Below are positions 48,826-57,860 of a stretch of 64,000 bases of DNA, in pieces. Made by a program: the position numbers and the translations under genes. Source of the stretch: JALZEG01 sp035942255 (GTDB lineage Bacteria > Actinomycetota > CADDZG01 > WHSQ01). The number at the start of each line of letters is the position of its first letter. The stretch's first letter is position 1. The DNA is taken from the NCBI GenBank assembly GCA_035942255.1, contig DASZDG010000002.1:1-64000 (forward strand). Reading direction: 5' to 3'. The notes below the pieces were generated by a model. It made no database searches. It saw nothing but the letters and a program-made list of their open reading frames with translations, and had not been told where the DNA came from.

Positions 48826-49734
48826 TCATTTCCCGGTCAGCGCCCTCAGGAAGAAGCGCAGGTTCGCGGGCCGCTCGGCCATCCGCCGCATGAGGTACGG
48901 GTACCAGTCGGGGCCGAACGGGACGTACGCACGCACGCGGTGCCCCTCCCGCGCCAGCTGCTCCTGATAGTCCTGCCTGATCCCGTACAGCATCTGGATC
49001 TCGAACCCCTCTTTGCCGACGCCCGCGGCCTGCGCGGTCCTCTTCGCGTGGTCGACGAGGTCGCTGTCGTGGGTCGCGATCCCGGGGTCGGTGCCGCGCT
49101 CGAACAGCCACTCGGTGAGGAAGCGGTACTGCGCGTCGATCTCCTTCTTCTTCTGTAGCGCGAGGTGCTCCGGCTCCGCGTACGCGCCCTTCACGAGGCG
49201 GACCCGCGGCTTCAACGCGGCCAGCGTCTCGAGGTCCACCGGCGTCCTCCGCAGGTACACCTGCATCGCCACGCGCAGGTCGGGGAAGTCCGCGCAGAGG
49301 AGCCGGTAGACGTCGAGGGTGTCCACGACGTACTCCGACTGCTCCATGTCGATCTCGATCCGGGTGCCGATCCGCTGCGCGTCGGCTGCGAGCTTCCGGA
49401 CGTAGTCGATGCACGCACCCTTGTCGAAGGCCATTCCGAGCTGCGTGAGCTTGATCGACACCGTCGTGTCGAGGCCGGTCTCGTCGATCCGCTTGATCGA
49501 CTCGAGGTACGCCTCCGAGGCGGCGCGTGCGCCGGCGGGGTCGGTCACGCCCTCGCCGAGGAGGTCGAGGATCCCACCGATCCCCTTGGAGTTCAGCTCC
49601 TTGATCGCCTCGATCGCGTCCTCGAGATGGTCGCCCGCGACGAATCGGTGGGCGACGCCCGCGAGCTTCCCCTGGGTGACGAAATCCTTGATGCGGTCCT
49701 TCTCCGAAGCCCAGATCAACGCTCGGCCGAGCAC
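48826..49734 (-). CDS. Proline dehydrogenase
   Basis: A 302-residue FAD enzyme oxidising proline to pyrroline-5-carboxylate. Family motifs are ISIKLTQLG-type (VSIKLTQLGMAFD), IEIDMEQSEYVVDTL, VRLVKGAYAEPEHLA, IATHDSDL, QMLYGIRQDYQEQLA and PFGDWYPYLMRRMAERPANLRF. GTG 49734 is preferred because GGGAGGG lies eight bases upstream and family members begin close to LGRALIWASEKDR; ATG 49767 is the alternative. It is divergent from proC across about 44 bases. The partner P5C dehydrogenase is not in the window. Confidence 0.9.
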   Translation of the reverse strand: MLGRALIWASEKDRIKDFVTQGKLAGVAHRFVAGDHLEDAIEAIKELNSKGIGGILDLLGEGVTDPAGARAASEAYLESIKRIDETGLDTTVSIKLTQLGMAFDKGACIDYVRKLAADAQRIGTRIEIDMEQSEYVVDTLDVYRLLCADFPDLRVAMQVYLRRTPVDLETLAALKPRVRLVKGAYAEPEHLALQKKKEIDAQYRFLTEWLFERGTDPGIATHDSDLVDHAKRTAQAAGVGKEGFEIQMLYGIRQDYQEQLAREGHRVRAYVPFGPDWYPYLMRRMAERPANLRFFLRALTGK

Positions 49735-49778
49735 GCTATAGACCCTCCCGACTGGTATTGCTGCCATTATGTGACGTC

Positions 49779-50597
49779 ATGGCGAGGCTGGCGGTGCTCG
49801 GTGCCGGGAAGATGGGCGAGGCCCTCATAGCGGGGCTGGTCGCGTCGGGATGGCGCAAGCCCGAGGACATCGTCGCTACCGCGCGCTCGGCCGGCCGCCT
49901 CGAGGCGTTGTCCGCGTCGTACGCGGTCCAGACCACGCTGAGCAACGCCGAGGCCGTCGCCGGCGCGGAGGTCGTCGTCCTCGCGGTCAAGCCGCAGGAC
50001 GTGGAGAGCCTCCTCGGCGACGTGTCGCCGCACCTCGGGTCGAGCCACACGATCCTCTCGGTCGTCGCGGCGATCACGACGTCGTTCATCGAGGCGCGGC
50101 TCGGCGGTCCGGTGCCGGTCGTCCGGGCGATGCCGAACACGCCGTCGATCGTCCACGAGGGGATGGCCGGGATCGCGGCGGGGCGTCACGCGAGCGACGA
50201 GCACCTCGCGCTCGCACGCGAGGTCCTCACGCACGTGGGCCGTGTCGTGACCGTCCCGGAGAGCTACCTCGACGCCGTGACGGCGATCTCCGGCTCGGGC
50301 CCCGCGTACTTCGCGCTGCTCGCCGAGGCGATGATCGAGGCCGGCATCCTGCTCGGGCTCGCACGCGAGACGTCCACCGAGCTCGTCGTCCAGACGATGC
50401 TCGGGTCGGCGAAGCTCCTGCGCGACGAGCACATGCACCCGGTCGAGCTGCGCGAGATGGTGACGTCGCCGGGCGGCACCACGATCCGGGCGATCCGCGT
50501 GCTCGAGCAGTCCGGCGTGAGGGCCGCGTTCCTGAACGCGATCCAGGCGGCGATGGAGCGATCCCAGGAGTTGGCCGCCGGCCAGCCGGAGATCTAG
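49779..50597 (+). CDS. proC: Pyrroline-5-carboxylate reductase
   Basis: A 272-residue enzyme, last step of proline synthesis. The NAD(P) site is LAVLGAGKMGEALIAGLV at residues 3-20. VVLAVKPQDV, PVVRAMPNTPSIVHEGMAGI, the signature DAVTAISGSGPAYFALLAEAM and SPGGTTIRAIRVLE follow. ATG 49779 fits the family start. It opens an operon with a GNAT gene and an AcuC-like deacetylase. It is divergent from proline dehydrogenase, so opposite directions of proline metabolism share one regulatory gap. Confidence 0.95.
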   Translation: MARLAVLGAGKMGEALIAGLVASGWRKPEDIVATARSAGRLEALSASYAVQTTLSNAEAVAGAEVVVLAVKPQDVESLLGDVSPHLGSSHTILSVVAAITTSFIEARLGGPVPVVRAMPNTPSIVHEGMAGIAAGRHASDEHLALAREVLTHVGRVVTVPESYLDAVTAISGSGPAYFALLAEAMIEAGILLGLARETSTELVVQTMLGSAKLLRDEHMHPVELREMVTSPGGTTIRAIRVLEQSGVRAAFLNAIQAAMERSQELAAGQPEI

Positions 50598-50600
50598 GCC

Positions 50601-51098
50601 GTGCCCGGCGTCGTCGTGCGTCCGGTCGAGGTGGCGGACGTGGAGGGGTTGCTCGACATCTACGAGTCGGTCGCGGCGGAGCGCCGGTACATCGCCGGCG
50701 AGCTTCCGGTCGACAGGGCCAAGAGACGCTCCGGGTGGATCTCGATGATCGAGGGCAAGTCGCCCGGCAGGTACTTGGCGGCGGAGGTGGACGGGGCGCT
50801 CGTGGGTATGGCCAGCGTCGCGGGGACCAGCCCCCTCGAGCTCGGGATGATGGTCGCCGCGCCGTGGCGCGGGAAAGGCGTGGGCACGGCGCTGCTGGAG
50901 GCGTGCATCGAGTGGGCGAAGGAGTCGGGCGCCCACAAGATCTGCCTCGAGGTGTGGCCGCACAACGACGGCGCGATCGCTCTCTACGAGAGGTACGGGT
51001 TCGTGCGCGAGGGCTATCGCCGCAAGCAGTGGCGGCGGCGCAACGGCGAGCTGTGGGACTCGGTGATGATGGGATTGCTGCTGGTGGACGACGAATGA
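50601..51098 (+). CDS. GNAT-family N-acetyltransferase
   Basis: A 165-residue acetyltransferase. It has RPVEVADVEGLLDIYESVAAE at the start, the acetyl-CoA loop VAAPWRGKGVGTALLEACIEWAKE (about residue 93) and LEVWPHNDGAIALYERYGFVREG near the end. It starts at GTG 50601, three bases after the proC stop, and its own stop overlaps the deacetylase ATG. An acetyltransferase paired with a deacetylase suggests reversible lysine acetylation, which is inference from order only. Confidence 0.9.
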   Translation: MPGVVVRPVEVADVEGLLDIYESVAAERRYIAGELPVDRAKRRSGWISMIEGKSPGRYLAAEVDGALVGMASVAGTSPLELGMMVAAPWRGKGVGTALLEACIEWAKESGAHKICLEVWPHNDGAIALYERYGFVREGYRRKQWRRRNGELWDSVMMGLLLVDDE

Positions 51099-52216
51099 CG
51101 GAAAGCGTGGCGCTCGTGCGCGTCGAGGACATCGCGCGCATGTACGACTTCGGCTCCTCGCACCCGCTGCGGCCCGAGCGCGTCCTGCTGACGTACGACG
51201 CGATCCGCGACCTCGGGTTCACCGGCCTCCCGAACGTCAGGGAGATCGCGTCCCGCTCCGCCACCGACGAGGAGATCACCGCCGTCCACGACCCGGACTT
51301 CGTCGCGATGGTGCAGGCGCTCGACGCGGGGGCCGGGAACCGCAGGACGGCCCTGGAGTTCGGCCTCGGCACACCGGACAACCCCATATTCGACGGGATG
51401 CACGTCGCGTCGGCGGCGGTGTGCGGCGCCTCGATAACCGCGGCGGAGGCCGTCGCGAACGGGGACGTGCAGCACGCGTTCAACCCGGCGGGGGGGCTGC
51501 ACCACGCACGCCGCCGGGAGGCGTCGGGCTTCTGCATCTACGACGACCCGGCGGCGGCGATAGCCAAGGTCCTCGAGCTCCACCCGGACTGGCGCGTGAT
51601 GTACGTGGACGTCGACGTGCACCACGGCGACGGCGTGCAGTGGATCTTCTACGAGGACCCGCGCGTGCTGACGGTGTCGTTCCACCAGTCCGGCCGCTAC
51701 CTCTACCCCGGCACCGGCTTCGAGGACGAGATCGGGCGCGGGGACGCGGCGGGGACGTCGGCGAACGTCCCGCTGATGCCGCTCACGGGCTCCGACGACT
51801 ACCTGTGGGCGCTCGAGGAGGTCGTGCCGCAGCTCGCGGAGGCCTTCCGCCCCCAGCTGCTGCTCACGCAGCTCGGCGCGGACACCCACTACGGCGACCC
51901 GCTGGCGAACCTCGGCCTGACGATGCCGGCGTACCCGCGGATGGCGCGCATTCTGCACGAGACCGCCGACCGTCATGCCGGCGGCCGCTGGGTGGCGACC
52001 GGCGGGGGCGGGTACCAGGCCGAGACGGTCGTCCCGCGGGTGTGGACGATCCACTTCGCGGAGATGTGCGGGGCCCCCGAGCTGATCCCGGCGGAGTGGC
52101 TGGACGACGTCGACCCCGCCGAGGTCTCGAGGAGCTACCGGGGGGCGATCGAGCGGTCGGTGGGCCAGGTGCTCGACGCGTGCCTGCCCCGCCTGTCGGC
52201 CCTCGCGGGGCGGTAG
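51095..52216 (+). CDS. AcuC-type histone deacetylase-family protein
   Basis: A 373-residue zinc hydrolase of the class I HDAC fold. Motifs are HPLRPERVLLTYD, FNPAGGLHHARRREASGFCIYDD with the His-His pair, VMYVDVDVHHGDGVQWIFY with the Asp and His metal ligands, SFHQSGRYLYPGTG, LTQLGADTHYGDPL with the second Asp, and GGGGY. Bacillus AcuC deacetylates acetyl-CoA synthetase; acetoin or polyamine deacetylases are other options. ATG 51095 overlaps the GNAT stop as ATGA. Confidence 0.9.
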   Translation: MTESVALVRVEDIARMYDFGSSHPLRPERVLLTYDAIRDLGFTGLPNVREIASRSATDEEITAVHDPDFVAMVQALDAGAGNRRTALEFGLGTPDNPIFDGMHVASAAVCGASITAAEAVANGDVQHAFNPAGGLHHARRREASGFCIYDDPAAAIAKVLELHPDWRVMYVDVDVHHGDGVQWIFYEDPRVLTVSFHQSGRYLYPGTGFEDEIGRGDAAGTSANVPLMPLTGSDDYLWALEEVVPQLAEAFRPQLLLTQLGADTHYGDPLANLGLTMPAYPRMARILHETADRHAGGRWVATGGGGYQAETVVPRVWTIHFAEMCGAPELIPAEWLDDVDPAEVSRSYRGAIERSVGQVLDACLPRLSALAGR

Positions 52217-52253
52217 ACGTTACGCCGCCGGATGCCGGAGGGTACTTCCCTAT

Positions 52254-53645
52254 ATGGGGAGCTGGGGAGCACGGCGGATCCTCGCCGTCGCAATCGCACT
52301 TGCCGCCGCGGCGTCCGCGGGCGCGGCGCCTTCCGCCGCGCAGCCCGAGGAGCCGGTCCGTCCGAACGTCCTGATCGTGATGACCGACGACCAGCGGGCG
52401 ACGGGCACGCTGGAGGTCATGCCGGAGACGCGGCGGTGGTTCGAAGAGGGCGGGACGACGTTCGTCAACGCGCTCGCCACGACGCCGACGTGTTGCCCTT
52501 CGCGCGCGTCGGTGATGACGGGGCTGTACGCGCACAACCACGGCGTCCACACGAGCGAGCGCGGGCAGGCGGAGCTCCTCGACCAGCAGCTCACGATGCA
52601 GCGATACCTGAGGCGGGACGGCTACCGAACGGCCGTCTACGGGAAGTACCTCAACGCGTGGCCGCGGAGGCTCGACCCGCCTTGGTTCGACGACTGGGCG
52701 ATCCTCACCCAGAGCTCGTCGGCCGCGTACTTCGGCGGGCGCTGGAACGTCAACGGTGACGTAGGCATCTCGAAGCGCTACTCGACGCGCATCATCGAGC
52801 GCAAGGCGCTGAAGTTCGTAGCGCGCGCCGAGCGGGACGACGAGCAGCCGTGGCTCATGTACCTCACGCCGATGAGCCCCCACCTCCCGGCCGTTCCCCA
52901 TCCGGACGACGAGGGGGCCGAGCTCCCCCCGTTCGAGCGGACGCCGGCGATGTTCGAGGAAGACCGGAGCGACAAGCCCGCCGAGGTGCGCGAGCAGGAC
53001 GTCGACCCGAAGGTCGTCCGCCAGTGGCGGCGCCGGCAGCTCCGGAGCCTGATATCCGTCGACGACATGGTCGGGGAGGTGTTCCGCCTGCTCGCGGAGA
53101 ACGGCGAGCTCGAGGACACGCTCGCGATCTTCATGTCCGACAACGGGTTCCTGTGGGGCGAGCACGGCCTCGGGCAGAAGATCCGGCCCTACGAGGCGTC
53201 GGCGGAGCTCCCGTTCCTCGTGCGCTGGCCGGGCCAGCTCGAGCCGGGCTCGGTGGACGAGCGCCTCGTCGCCAACGTGGACATCGCCCCCACGGTCGTC
53301 GAAGCCGCGGGGGTCGCCGCGGAGCACGACTACGACGGGCGTTCGTTGCTCACCTCGGATCGCGACCGCGTGCTGCTCGAGCAGTGGAAGCGCGCCAACC
53401 GCACGGTGCCGAACTGGGGCGCGCTGCGCGGCAACGACTTCCTGTACGTCGAGTACTACGGCCCCGAGCGGCTCGTCCCGGTGTTCCGCGAGTACTACGA
53501 CCTGGAAGAGGACCCGTGGGAGCTCGAGAACCTCTTCGGCGACGCCGACGTCGCGAACGATCCGCCGGACGCGGCACAACTCTCGCTCCAGCTGCATCGC
53601 GACGTGAGCTGCACCGGCACGTCCGGGGCGGCCGCCTGCCCCTGA
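52254..53645 (+). CDS. Secreted sulfatase of the formylglycine type
   Basis: A 463-residue exported hydrolase. A signal peptide of about 30 residues is followed by PNVLIVMTDDQRATGTL with the metal-binding Asp pair. The TCCPSRAS signature follows, where Cys80 should be converted to formylglycine. Further motifs are YRTAVYGKYLN, FLYLTPMSPHLP-type (MYLTPMSPHLP), IFMSDNGFLWGEHGLGQKI and YDLEEDPWELENL. Substrate sulfate esters are unknown. The formylglycine-generating enzyme is not nearby. ATG 52254 follows TACTTCCCTAT without a clear ribosome site. Confidence 0.92.
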   Translation: MGSWGARRILAVAIALAAAASAGAAPSAAQPEEPVRPNVLIVMTDDQRATGTLEVMPETRRWFEEGGTTFVNALATTPTCCPSRASVMTGLYAHNHGVHTSERGQAELLDQQLTMQRYLRRDGYRTAVYGKYLNAWPRRLDPPWFDDWAILTQSSSAAYFGGRWNVNGDVGISKRYSTRIIERKALKFVARAERDDEQPWLMYLTPMSPHLPAVPHPDDEGAELPPFERTPAMFEEDRSDKPAEVREQDVDPKVVRQWRRRQLRSLISVDDMVGEVFRLLAENGELEDTLAIFMSDNGFLWGEHGLGQKIRPYEASAELPFLVRWPGQLEPGSVDERLVANVDIAPTVVEAAGVAAEHDYDGRSLLTSDRDRVLLEQWKRANRTVPNWGALRGNDFLYVEYYGPERLVPVFREYYDLEEDPWELENLFGDADVANDPPDAAQLSLQLHRDVSCTGTSGAAACP

Positions 53646-53661
53646 GCGATAACCTCACCCG

Positions 53662-54048
53662 ATGGTCGATCTGCATCGTCTCGTCGCGTACGCGGTGCCC
53701 GCTGGGTTCCTGCTGCTCGCGCTCGCCGCGCTCTACACGTACCTCCGCAACAAGGAGCCGGGAGACTGGTTCTGGAACCTGCTCGCGGTCGAGCAGGTCG
53801 TCCTGGGAGCCCAGATCGTCGTCGGCATCGTCCTACTGCTGATGGGGAACCGCGCGGTCACGAAGGGGCCCGACTGGCTCCACTACTTCTACGGCGGGGT
53901 CTTCCCGCTTGCGGTCGTCGTCTTCGCTCACCGCTTCTCGGGCAAGCACCAGGGGGCCGAGGTCGCGGCCTTCGGCATCGCATCGCTGGTCGCGTTCGGT
54001 CTGACGTTCAGGGCTCTGCAGACCGGTCTCGGCTGGTTCACGGGGTGA
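53662..54048 (+). CDS. Four-span membrane protein coupled to marP-like gene
   Basis: A 128-residue protein with hydrophobic spans at about residues 8-27, 43-62, 74-90 and 102-122. Conserved-looking polar residues are His in LHRLVAYAVP, Glu in VEQVVLGAQ and two His in WLHYFYGG and FAHRF, an arrangement seen in small haem- or quinone-binding membrane proteins, but no family is recognised. ATG 53662 has TAACCT six bases upstream (leaderless pattern). Its end overlaps the MarP-like gene as GTGA. Confidence 0.6.
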   Translation: MVDLHRLVAYAVPAGFLLLALAALYTYLRNKEPGDWFWNLLAVEQVVLGAQIVVGIVLLLMGNRAVTKGPDWLHYFYGGVFPLAVVVFAHRFSGKHQGAEVAAFGIASLVAFGLTFRALQTGLGWFTG

Positions 54049-55223
54049 ACCTCGCCGACCTCGTCATCCTGCTCCTTGCGGGGCTGGCGGCGTATCGCGG
54101 GTTCCGGCACGGCCTCGTCGGGCAGTTCTTCGAGCTGGGTGGCGGCTTCCTCGGCCTAGTGCTCGGGGTGACGCTCGCAGGCACCGTCGCCGACGCGTTC
54201 GACGCGGAGCCCGGGTTCAAGGGGCTGTTGATCTCGCTGCTGACGGTGTTCATCCTGCTGTCGCTCGGCCAGACGGCCGGCCACCTGATCGGCCACCGCT
54301 TCGGGGCAGCGGCCCGCGCGGCCCGGCTCGGGGGGGTGAACGCGGGGCTGGGCGCGGGCTTCGGCATCTTCGTGACGCTCGTCTCGTACTGGATGATCGG
54401 CTCCCTGCTCGTGCACGGCCCGTGGCCCGAGGTCGCACGGCTGATGAGCCGGTCGGAGATCCTGAAGCAGCTGAACGACGTCTCGGAGCCCCCGGACGTG
54501 CTCGCGTACCTCCGCCAGTACCTCGACACCGCGGGGTTCCCGCAGGTCTTCACCGGGCTCCCGCGGCCGATCGGGGAGCCGGTCGACCTGCCGCCGGGGC
54601 GTCTGGCGCGGCGGGCGGCGCGGCGGGCGCAGGCGTCGACCGTGCGGATCGTGGTTCCCGCGTGCGGCGGGCAGCAGCTCGGCAGCGGATGGATCGGCGC
54701 CCCCGACACCGTCGTCACGAACGCGCACGTGGTCGCGGGCGGAACCGAGATACAGGTGCAGGACGACGCCGGGACGCACTCCGGCCGCGTCGTGCTGTTC
54801 GACCCGGCGACCGACGTGGCGATCGTCCACGTCGCCGGGCTCGCCGGCCCTCCGCTCGACCTCAACACGGGGGCGCTGGAGCGCGGGACGCCGGGGGCCA
54901 CGCTGGGGTACCCGGGGGCCGACGCGCCGAGGCTCGACACCGACCCCGCCGCGGTCCAGAACAGCTACCCCGCGCGCGGGCGCGACATCTACGGCCGCGA
55001 CGACGTGACGAGAGAGGTCTACGAGCTGCGCGCGTCGATCCGCCAAGGGGAGTCCGGGGGCCCGTTCGCTCTGCCCTCGGGCCAGGTCGGCGGCGTCGTG
55101 TTCGCGGCGTCGACGACCGACGGCAACGTGGGCTACGCGCTGACGGGGGCCGAGATCGTGGACGAGCTCGAGGAGGGGGCCGCGCGCACGGAGCCGGTGT
55201 CGACGGGAGACTGCGCCCGCTGA
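54045..55223 (+). CDS. marP: MarP-like CvpA/trypsin-fold membrane protease
   Basis: A 392-residue protein. Residues 1-150 form a CvpA-type domain with four membrane spans (LADLVILLLAGLAAYRGFRHGLVGQ). Residues about 195-385 form a trypsin-like domain with His in VTNAHVVAGG, Asp in PATDVAIVHV and Ser in RQGESGGPFAL. This is the architecture of mycobacterial MarP (Rv3671c), required for acid and oxidative stress resistance. Two Cys (about residues 206 and 390) could form a disulfide as reported for MarP. GTG 54045 is coupled to the preceding four-span protein. Confidence 0.88.
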   Translation: MNLADLVILLLAGLAAYRGFRHGLVGQFFELGGGFLGLVLGVTLAGTVADAFDAEPGFKGLLISLLTVFILLSLGQTAGHLIGHRFGAAARAARLGGVNAGLGAGFGIFVTLVSYWMIGSLLVHGPWPEVARLMSRSEILKQLNDVSEPPDVLAYLRQYLDTAGFPQVFTGLPRPIGEPVDLPPGRLARRAARRAQASTVRIVVPACGGQQLGSGWIGAPDTVVTNAHVVAGGTEIQVQDDAGTHSGRVVLFDPATDVAIVHVAGLAGPPLDLNTGALERGTPGATLGYPGADAPRLDTDPAAVQNSYPARGRDIYGRDDVTREVYELRASIRQGESGGPFALPSGQVGGVVFAASTTDGNVGYALTGAEIVDELEEGAARTEPVSTGDCAR

Positions 55224-55260
55224 TCGTGCGCGTTAGCCAGCGTGACCGTTGAGGGACGGC

Positions 55261-55280
55261 GGACGGTCGGCGACCGTTAG
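55261..55280 (+). repeat. Possible short relative of the palindromic repeat
   Basis: GGACGGTCGGCGACCGTTAG resembles the repeat core GGACGG...CCGTTAG with a shortened stem (ACGGTCG/CGACCGT). It lies between the MarP-like gene and a convergent SDR gene. Relationship to copies A-D is uncertain. Confidence 0.35.
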
Positions 55281-55298
55281 TCCTCGAAGGTCGGGCCG

Positions 55299-56063
55299 CT
55301 AGGCCGTCTGGCCCCCGTCGACCACCAGCGTCGTCCCCGTCACGAACGACGACGCGTCCGACGCGAGGAAGATCGCGGCCCCCACGATCTCGTCGGCCTG
55401 GCCTATGCGGCCCATCGGGATCATCGCCTCGATCGTCTGCCGGACGCTCTCGTCCCGCACGATCCAGTCGTTCAACGGCGTCTCGATCCACCCCGGCGCG
55501 ATCGAGTTCACGCGCACGCCAGAGCCCGCCAGCTCCTTCGCGACCGCCTGGGTGAAGAGGCGCACGCCGCCCTTCGCCGCGGAGTAGGGCGAGAGGCCGG
55601 GCGCGCCCTCGATGCCGGCCACCGACGAGATCTGGATGATCGACCCGCCCCCGTGCTCGAGCATCTTCTGCGCCGCGAGCTGAGTGCCGTGGAAGACCGA
55701 GTCGAGGTTCAGCGTGCGGAGCTTGTCCCACCCCTCGGGCCGCAGCGTAACGAGCGGCGCCGTGAAGTTCGAGCCACCCGCGTTGTTCACGAGCACGTCG
55801 AGGCCCCCGAGCTCCGCGACCGTCCGCTCGATCAGCGCCTCGATCTCCTCGCGCACGCGCACGTCCGTCGGCACGACGAGCGCGCGCCGTCCGAGCGCGT
55901 CGATCTCCTTCGCGAGCGTCTCGAGGTCGCCCTCGCTCCGCGCCGCGACCGCGACGTCGGCACCGCACTCGGCGAACCCCAGCGCGATCGCGCGGCCGAT
56001 GCCGCGCGACGCCCCGGTGACGACCGCGATCTTTCCGGCGAGCGAGAAGCGTTCGATGGCCAT
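55299..56063 (-). CDS. Short-chain dehydrogenase/reductase
   Basis: A 254-residue classical SDR. The cofactor motif is TGASRGIGRAIA (TGxxxGIG), with an Arg in AAARSEG favouring NADP(H), then LVNNAGG, the catalytic SSVAGIEGAPGLSPYSAAKGG (Ser, YxxxK) and VNSIAPGWIETPL. The C-terminus TGTTLVVDGGQTA is typical of FabG-like members. It is transcribed alone, divergent from the phosphatase gene. The substrate is unknown. Confidence 0.92.
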   Translation of the reverse strand: MAIERFSLAGKIAVVTGASRGIGRAIALGFAECGADVAVAARSEGDLETLAKEIDALGRRALVVPTDVRVREEIEALIERTVAELGGLDVLVNNAGGSNFTAPLVTLRPEGWDKLRTLNLDSVFHGTQLAAQKMLEHGGGSIIQISSVAGIEGAPGLSPYSAAKGGVRLFTQAVAKELAGSGVRVNSIAPGWIETPLNDWIVRDESVRQTIEAMIPMGRIGQADEIVGAAIFLASDASSFVTGTTLVVDGGQTA

Positions 56064-56100
56064 GTGATCTCCCCTAGGAAATGTTTCCTAGGATGCTCCC

Positions 56101-56913
56101 ATGGCCGCTTACCTGGGTGCGACGGGACCCGACCGTTCCGCGCCCGACCTCGCGCAGACGGCGGACGCCCTTGTCGCGGCGGGGATAACGGGGCCGCACC
56201 AGAGCCACTCCCGCCACAACAACATCTCGAAGATCAACGGGATGCTCGAAGGCACCGGCGACACGTTCGGGCTGAGCGGCCTCGACAAGTACTCGGCGAC
56301 CGAGGTTCTGGGGTTCCTCGCGGAGCTCACGGGATGCTCAGACGACATCGAGGACGACTGCGAGTTCGACACCCTCGACCCCCAGCGGACCGTCGCCGGG
56401 ATCGTTGCGGCAGCGAACCGGCTCCGGGACGAGGCGGTGCGGGGCTCGTCGCTCCTCGTCGCGACCGGGCACCCCACCGGCATGCTGGAGCACCACATCC
56501 GGGTCGTCGACGCGTACCGCCGCGCGGGCGGCAAGGTCACGCTGCTGCGCGAGGACGAGAACATCTCCACGCGCCCGGGCAAGCACATGGAGGTCCGGTA
56601 CACCGGCGGCGTCGGCTGCCTCGCGGACTGGGGGCAGCTGCGCCACACGCACTCGTCCGAGCCGATGGAGCGGCTCCTCGAGGGCGAGCCGTGGCCGGAC
56701 GTCGTGCTCGGCGACCACGGTTTCGCAGGTGCGGCGATCGAGCGCGGGATCCCGACGGTCGCCGTGATGGACATCAACGACCCGGCCCTCGCGGTCGCGT
56801 CCGCCGAGGGCCGCGACGTCGTGATCGTCCCGATGGACGACAACCGGCCCCCGCGGCTCTACGAGCCGTCGTGGACGATCTTCGAGCACGTCCTCGCCGG
56901 CGGCGAGCTGTGA
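56101..56913 (+). CDS. Phosphatase-family protein (PF15698 type)
   Basis: A 270-residue protein found widely in Actinobacteria. It contains HQSHSRHNNISKINGML early and a Rossmann-like core with LLVATGHPTGMLEHHIRVVDAYRRAGG, VRYTGGVGCLADWGQLRHTHSSEPM and VVLGDHGFAGAAIERGIPTVAVMDINDPAL. This pattern matches the domain named Phosphatase (PF15698), for which histidinol-phosphatase-like roles have been proposed. ATG 56101 has TAGGAT six bases upstream, indicating leaderless expression. It is translationally coupled to the M29 peptidase gene. Confidence 0.75.
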   Translation: MAAYLGATGPDRSAPDLAQTADALVAAGITGPHQSHSRHNNISKINGMLEGTGDTFGLSGLDKYSATEVLGFLAELTGCSDDIEDDCEFDTLDPQRTVAGIVAAANRLRDEAVRGSSLLVATGHPTGMLEHHIRVVDAYRRAGGKVTLLREDENISTRPGKHMEVRYTGGVGCLADWGQLRHTHSSEPMERLLEGEPWPDVVLGDHGFAGAAIERGIPTVAVMDINDPALAVASAEGRDVVIVPMDDNRPPRLYEPSWTIFEHVLAGGEL

Positions 56914-57860
56914 TCGACCTGTCTGCATCGGCGGCAGCGATCCTCGACGACTGCCTGCAGGTCCGGGCGGGCGAGGAGCTCCTCGTCGTCGCCGACCCCG
57001 GGACGCGCCGGATCGGTGAGGTCCTCGTGGCCGGGGGCCGCGAACGTGGAGCCGAGGCCGTGCTCGTCGAGATCGCGGAGCGCACCACGAACGGGACGGA
57101 GCCCCCTCCCAGCGTCGCCGCGGCGATGGCATCGTGCGACGTCCTGATCGCTCCCACGACGAAGTCGCTGTCCCACACTGAGGCACGCCGCGCGGCCAAC
57201 GCGGCGGGAGCGCGCGCCGCGACAATGCCCGGCATCACCGAGGAGATGATGGCGAGGACGATGGCGGCGGACTTCGCCTCGTTGCGCCCTCGTTCGCGCG
57301 AGGTGGCGCGGCTCCTGACCGAGGGCTCCGAGGTGAGGATCACGTCCGCGGCCGGGACCGACCTGACCATCGGGATCGCGGGCCGCACCGCGCTGTCGGA
57401 CGACGGCGACCTCAGCGAGCCCGGCGCGTTCGGGAACCTGCCCCCCGGCGAGGCCTTCCTCGCGCCGGTCGAGGGGACGACGAACGGGACGCTCGTGGTC
57501 GACGGGACGATGTGGCCGGCCGGGAGGCTGTCGGAGCCACTCGTATGGGAGGTATCGGGCGGCTACGTGCGAGAGATGACGGGGCGGCACGCAGACGAGG
57601 TGAGGGCCGCGATCGAGCCGTACGGGCACGAGGCGTTCGCGATCGCAGAGCTCGGGATCGGCACGAACGACGCGGCCCAGCTCACCGGCAACGTCCTCGA
57701 GGACGAGAAGATCCTCGGCACGATCCACGTCGCGATCGGCGACAACCACACGTTCGGCGGGACCGTCCGCGTCTCCAGCCACCAGGACGGGATAGTCCTC
57801 GACCCGACGCTGTCGATAGACGGACGCACGATCGTCGAGGGCGGCAAGCTGCTCGTCTAG
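56910..57860 (+). CDS. M29-like aminopeptidase
   Basis: A 316-residue protein resembling thermophilic aminopeptidase T (peptidase M29). It has an N-terminal alpha/beta part (LQVRAGEELLVVADPGTRRIG) and a C-terminal metal domain with FGNLPPGEAFLAPVEGTTNGTLVVDGTMW, AELGIGTNDAAQLTGNVLEDEKILGTIHVAIGDN and HQDGIVLDPTL, holding Glu, His and Asp ligands. GTG 56910 overlaps the phosphatase stop as GTGA. It converges on a lipoprotein gene with a shared CTAG. Confidence 0.82.
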   Translation: MIDLSASAAAILDDCLQVRAGEELLVVADPGTRRIGEVLVAGGRERGAEAVLVEIAERTTNGTEPPPSVAAAMASCDVLIAPTTKSLSHTEARRAANAAGARAATMPGITEEMMARTMAADFASLRPRSREVARLLTEGSEVRITSAAGTDLTIGIAGRTALSDDGDLSEPGAFGNLPPGEAFLAPVEGTTNGTLVVDGTMWPAGRLSEPLVWEVSGGYVREMTGRHADEVRAAIEPYGHEAFAIAELGIGTNDAAQLTGNVLEDEKILGTIHVAIGDNHTFGGTVRVSSHQDGIVLDPTLSIDGRTIVEGGKLLV

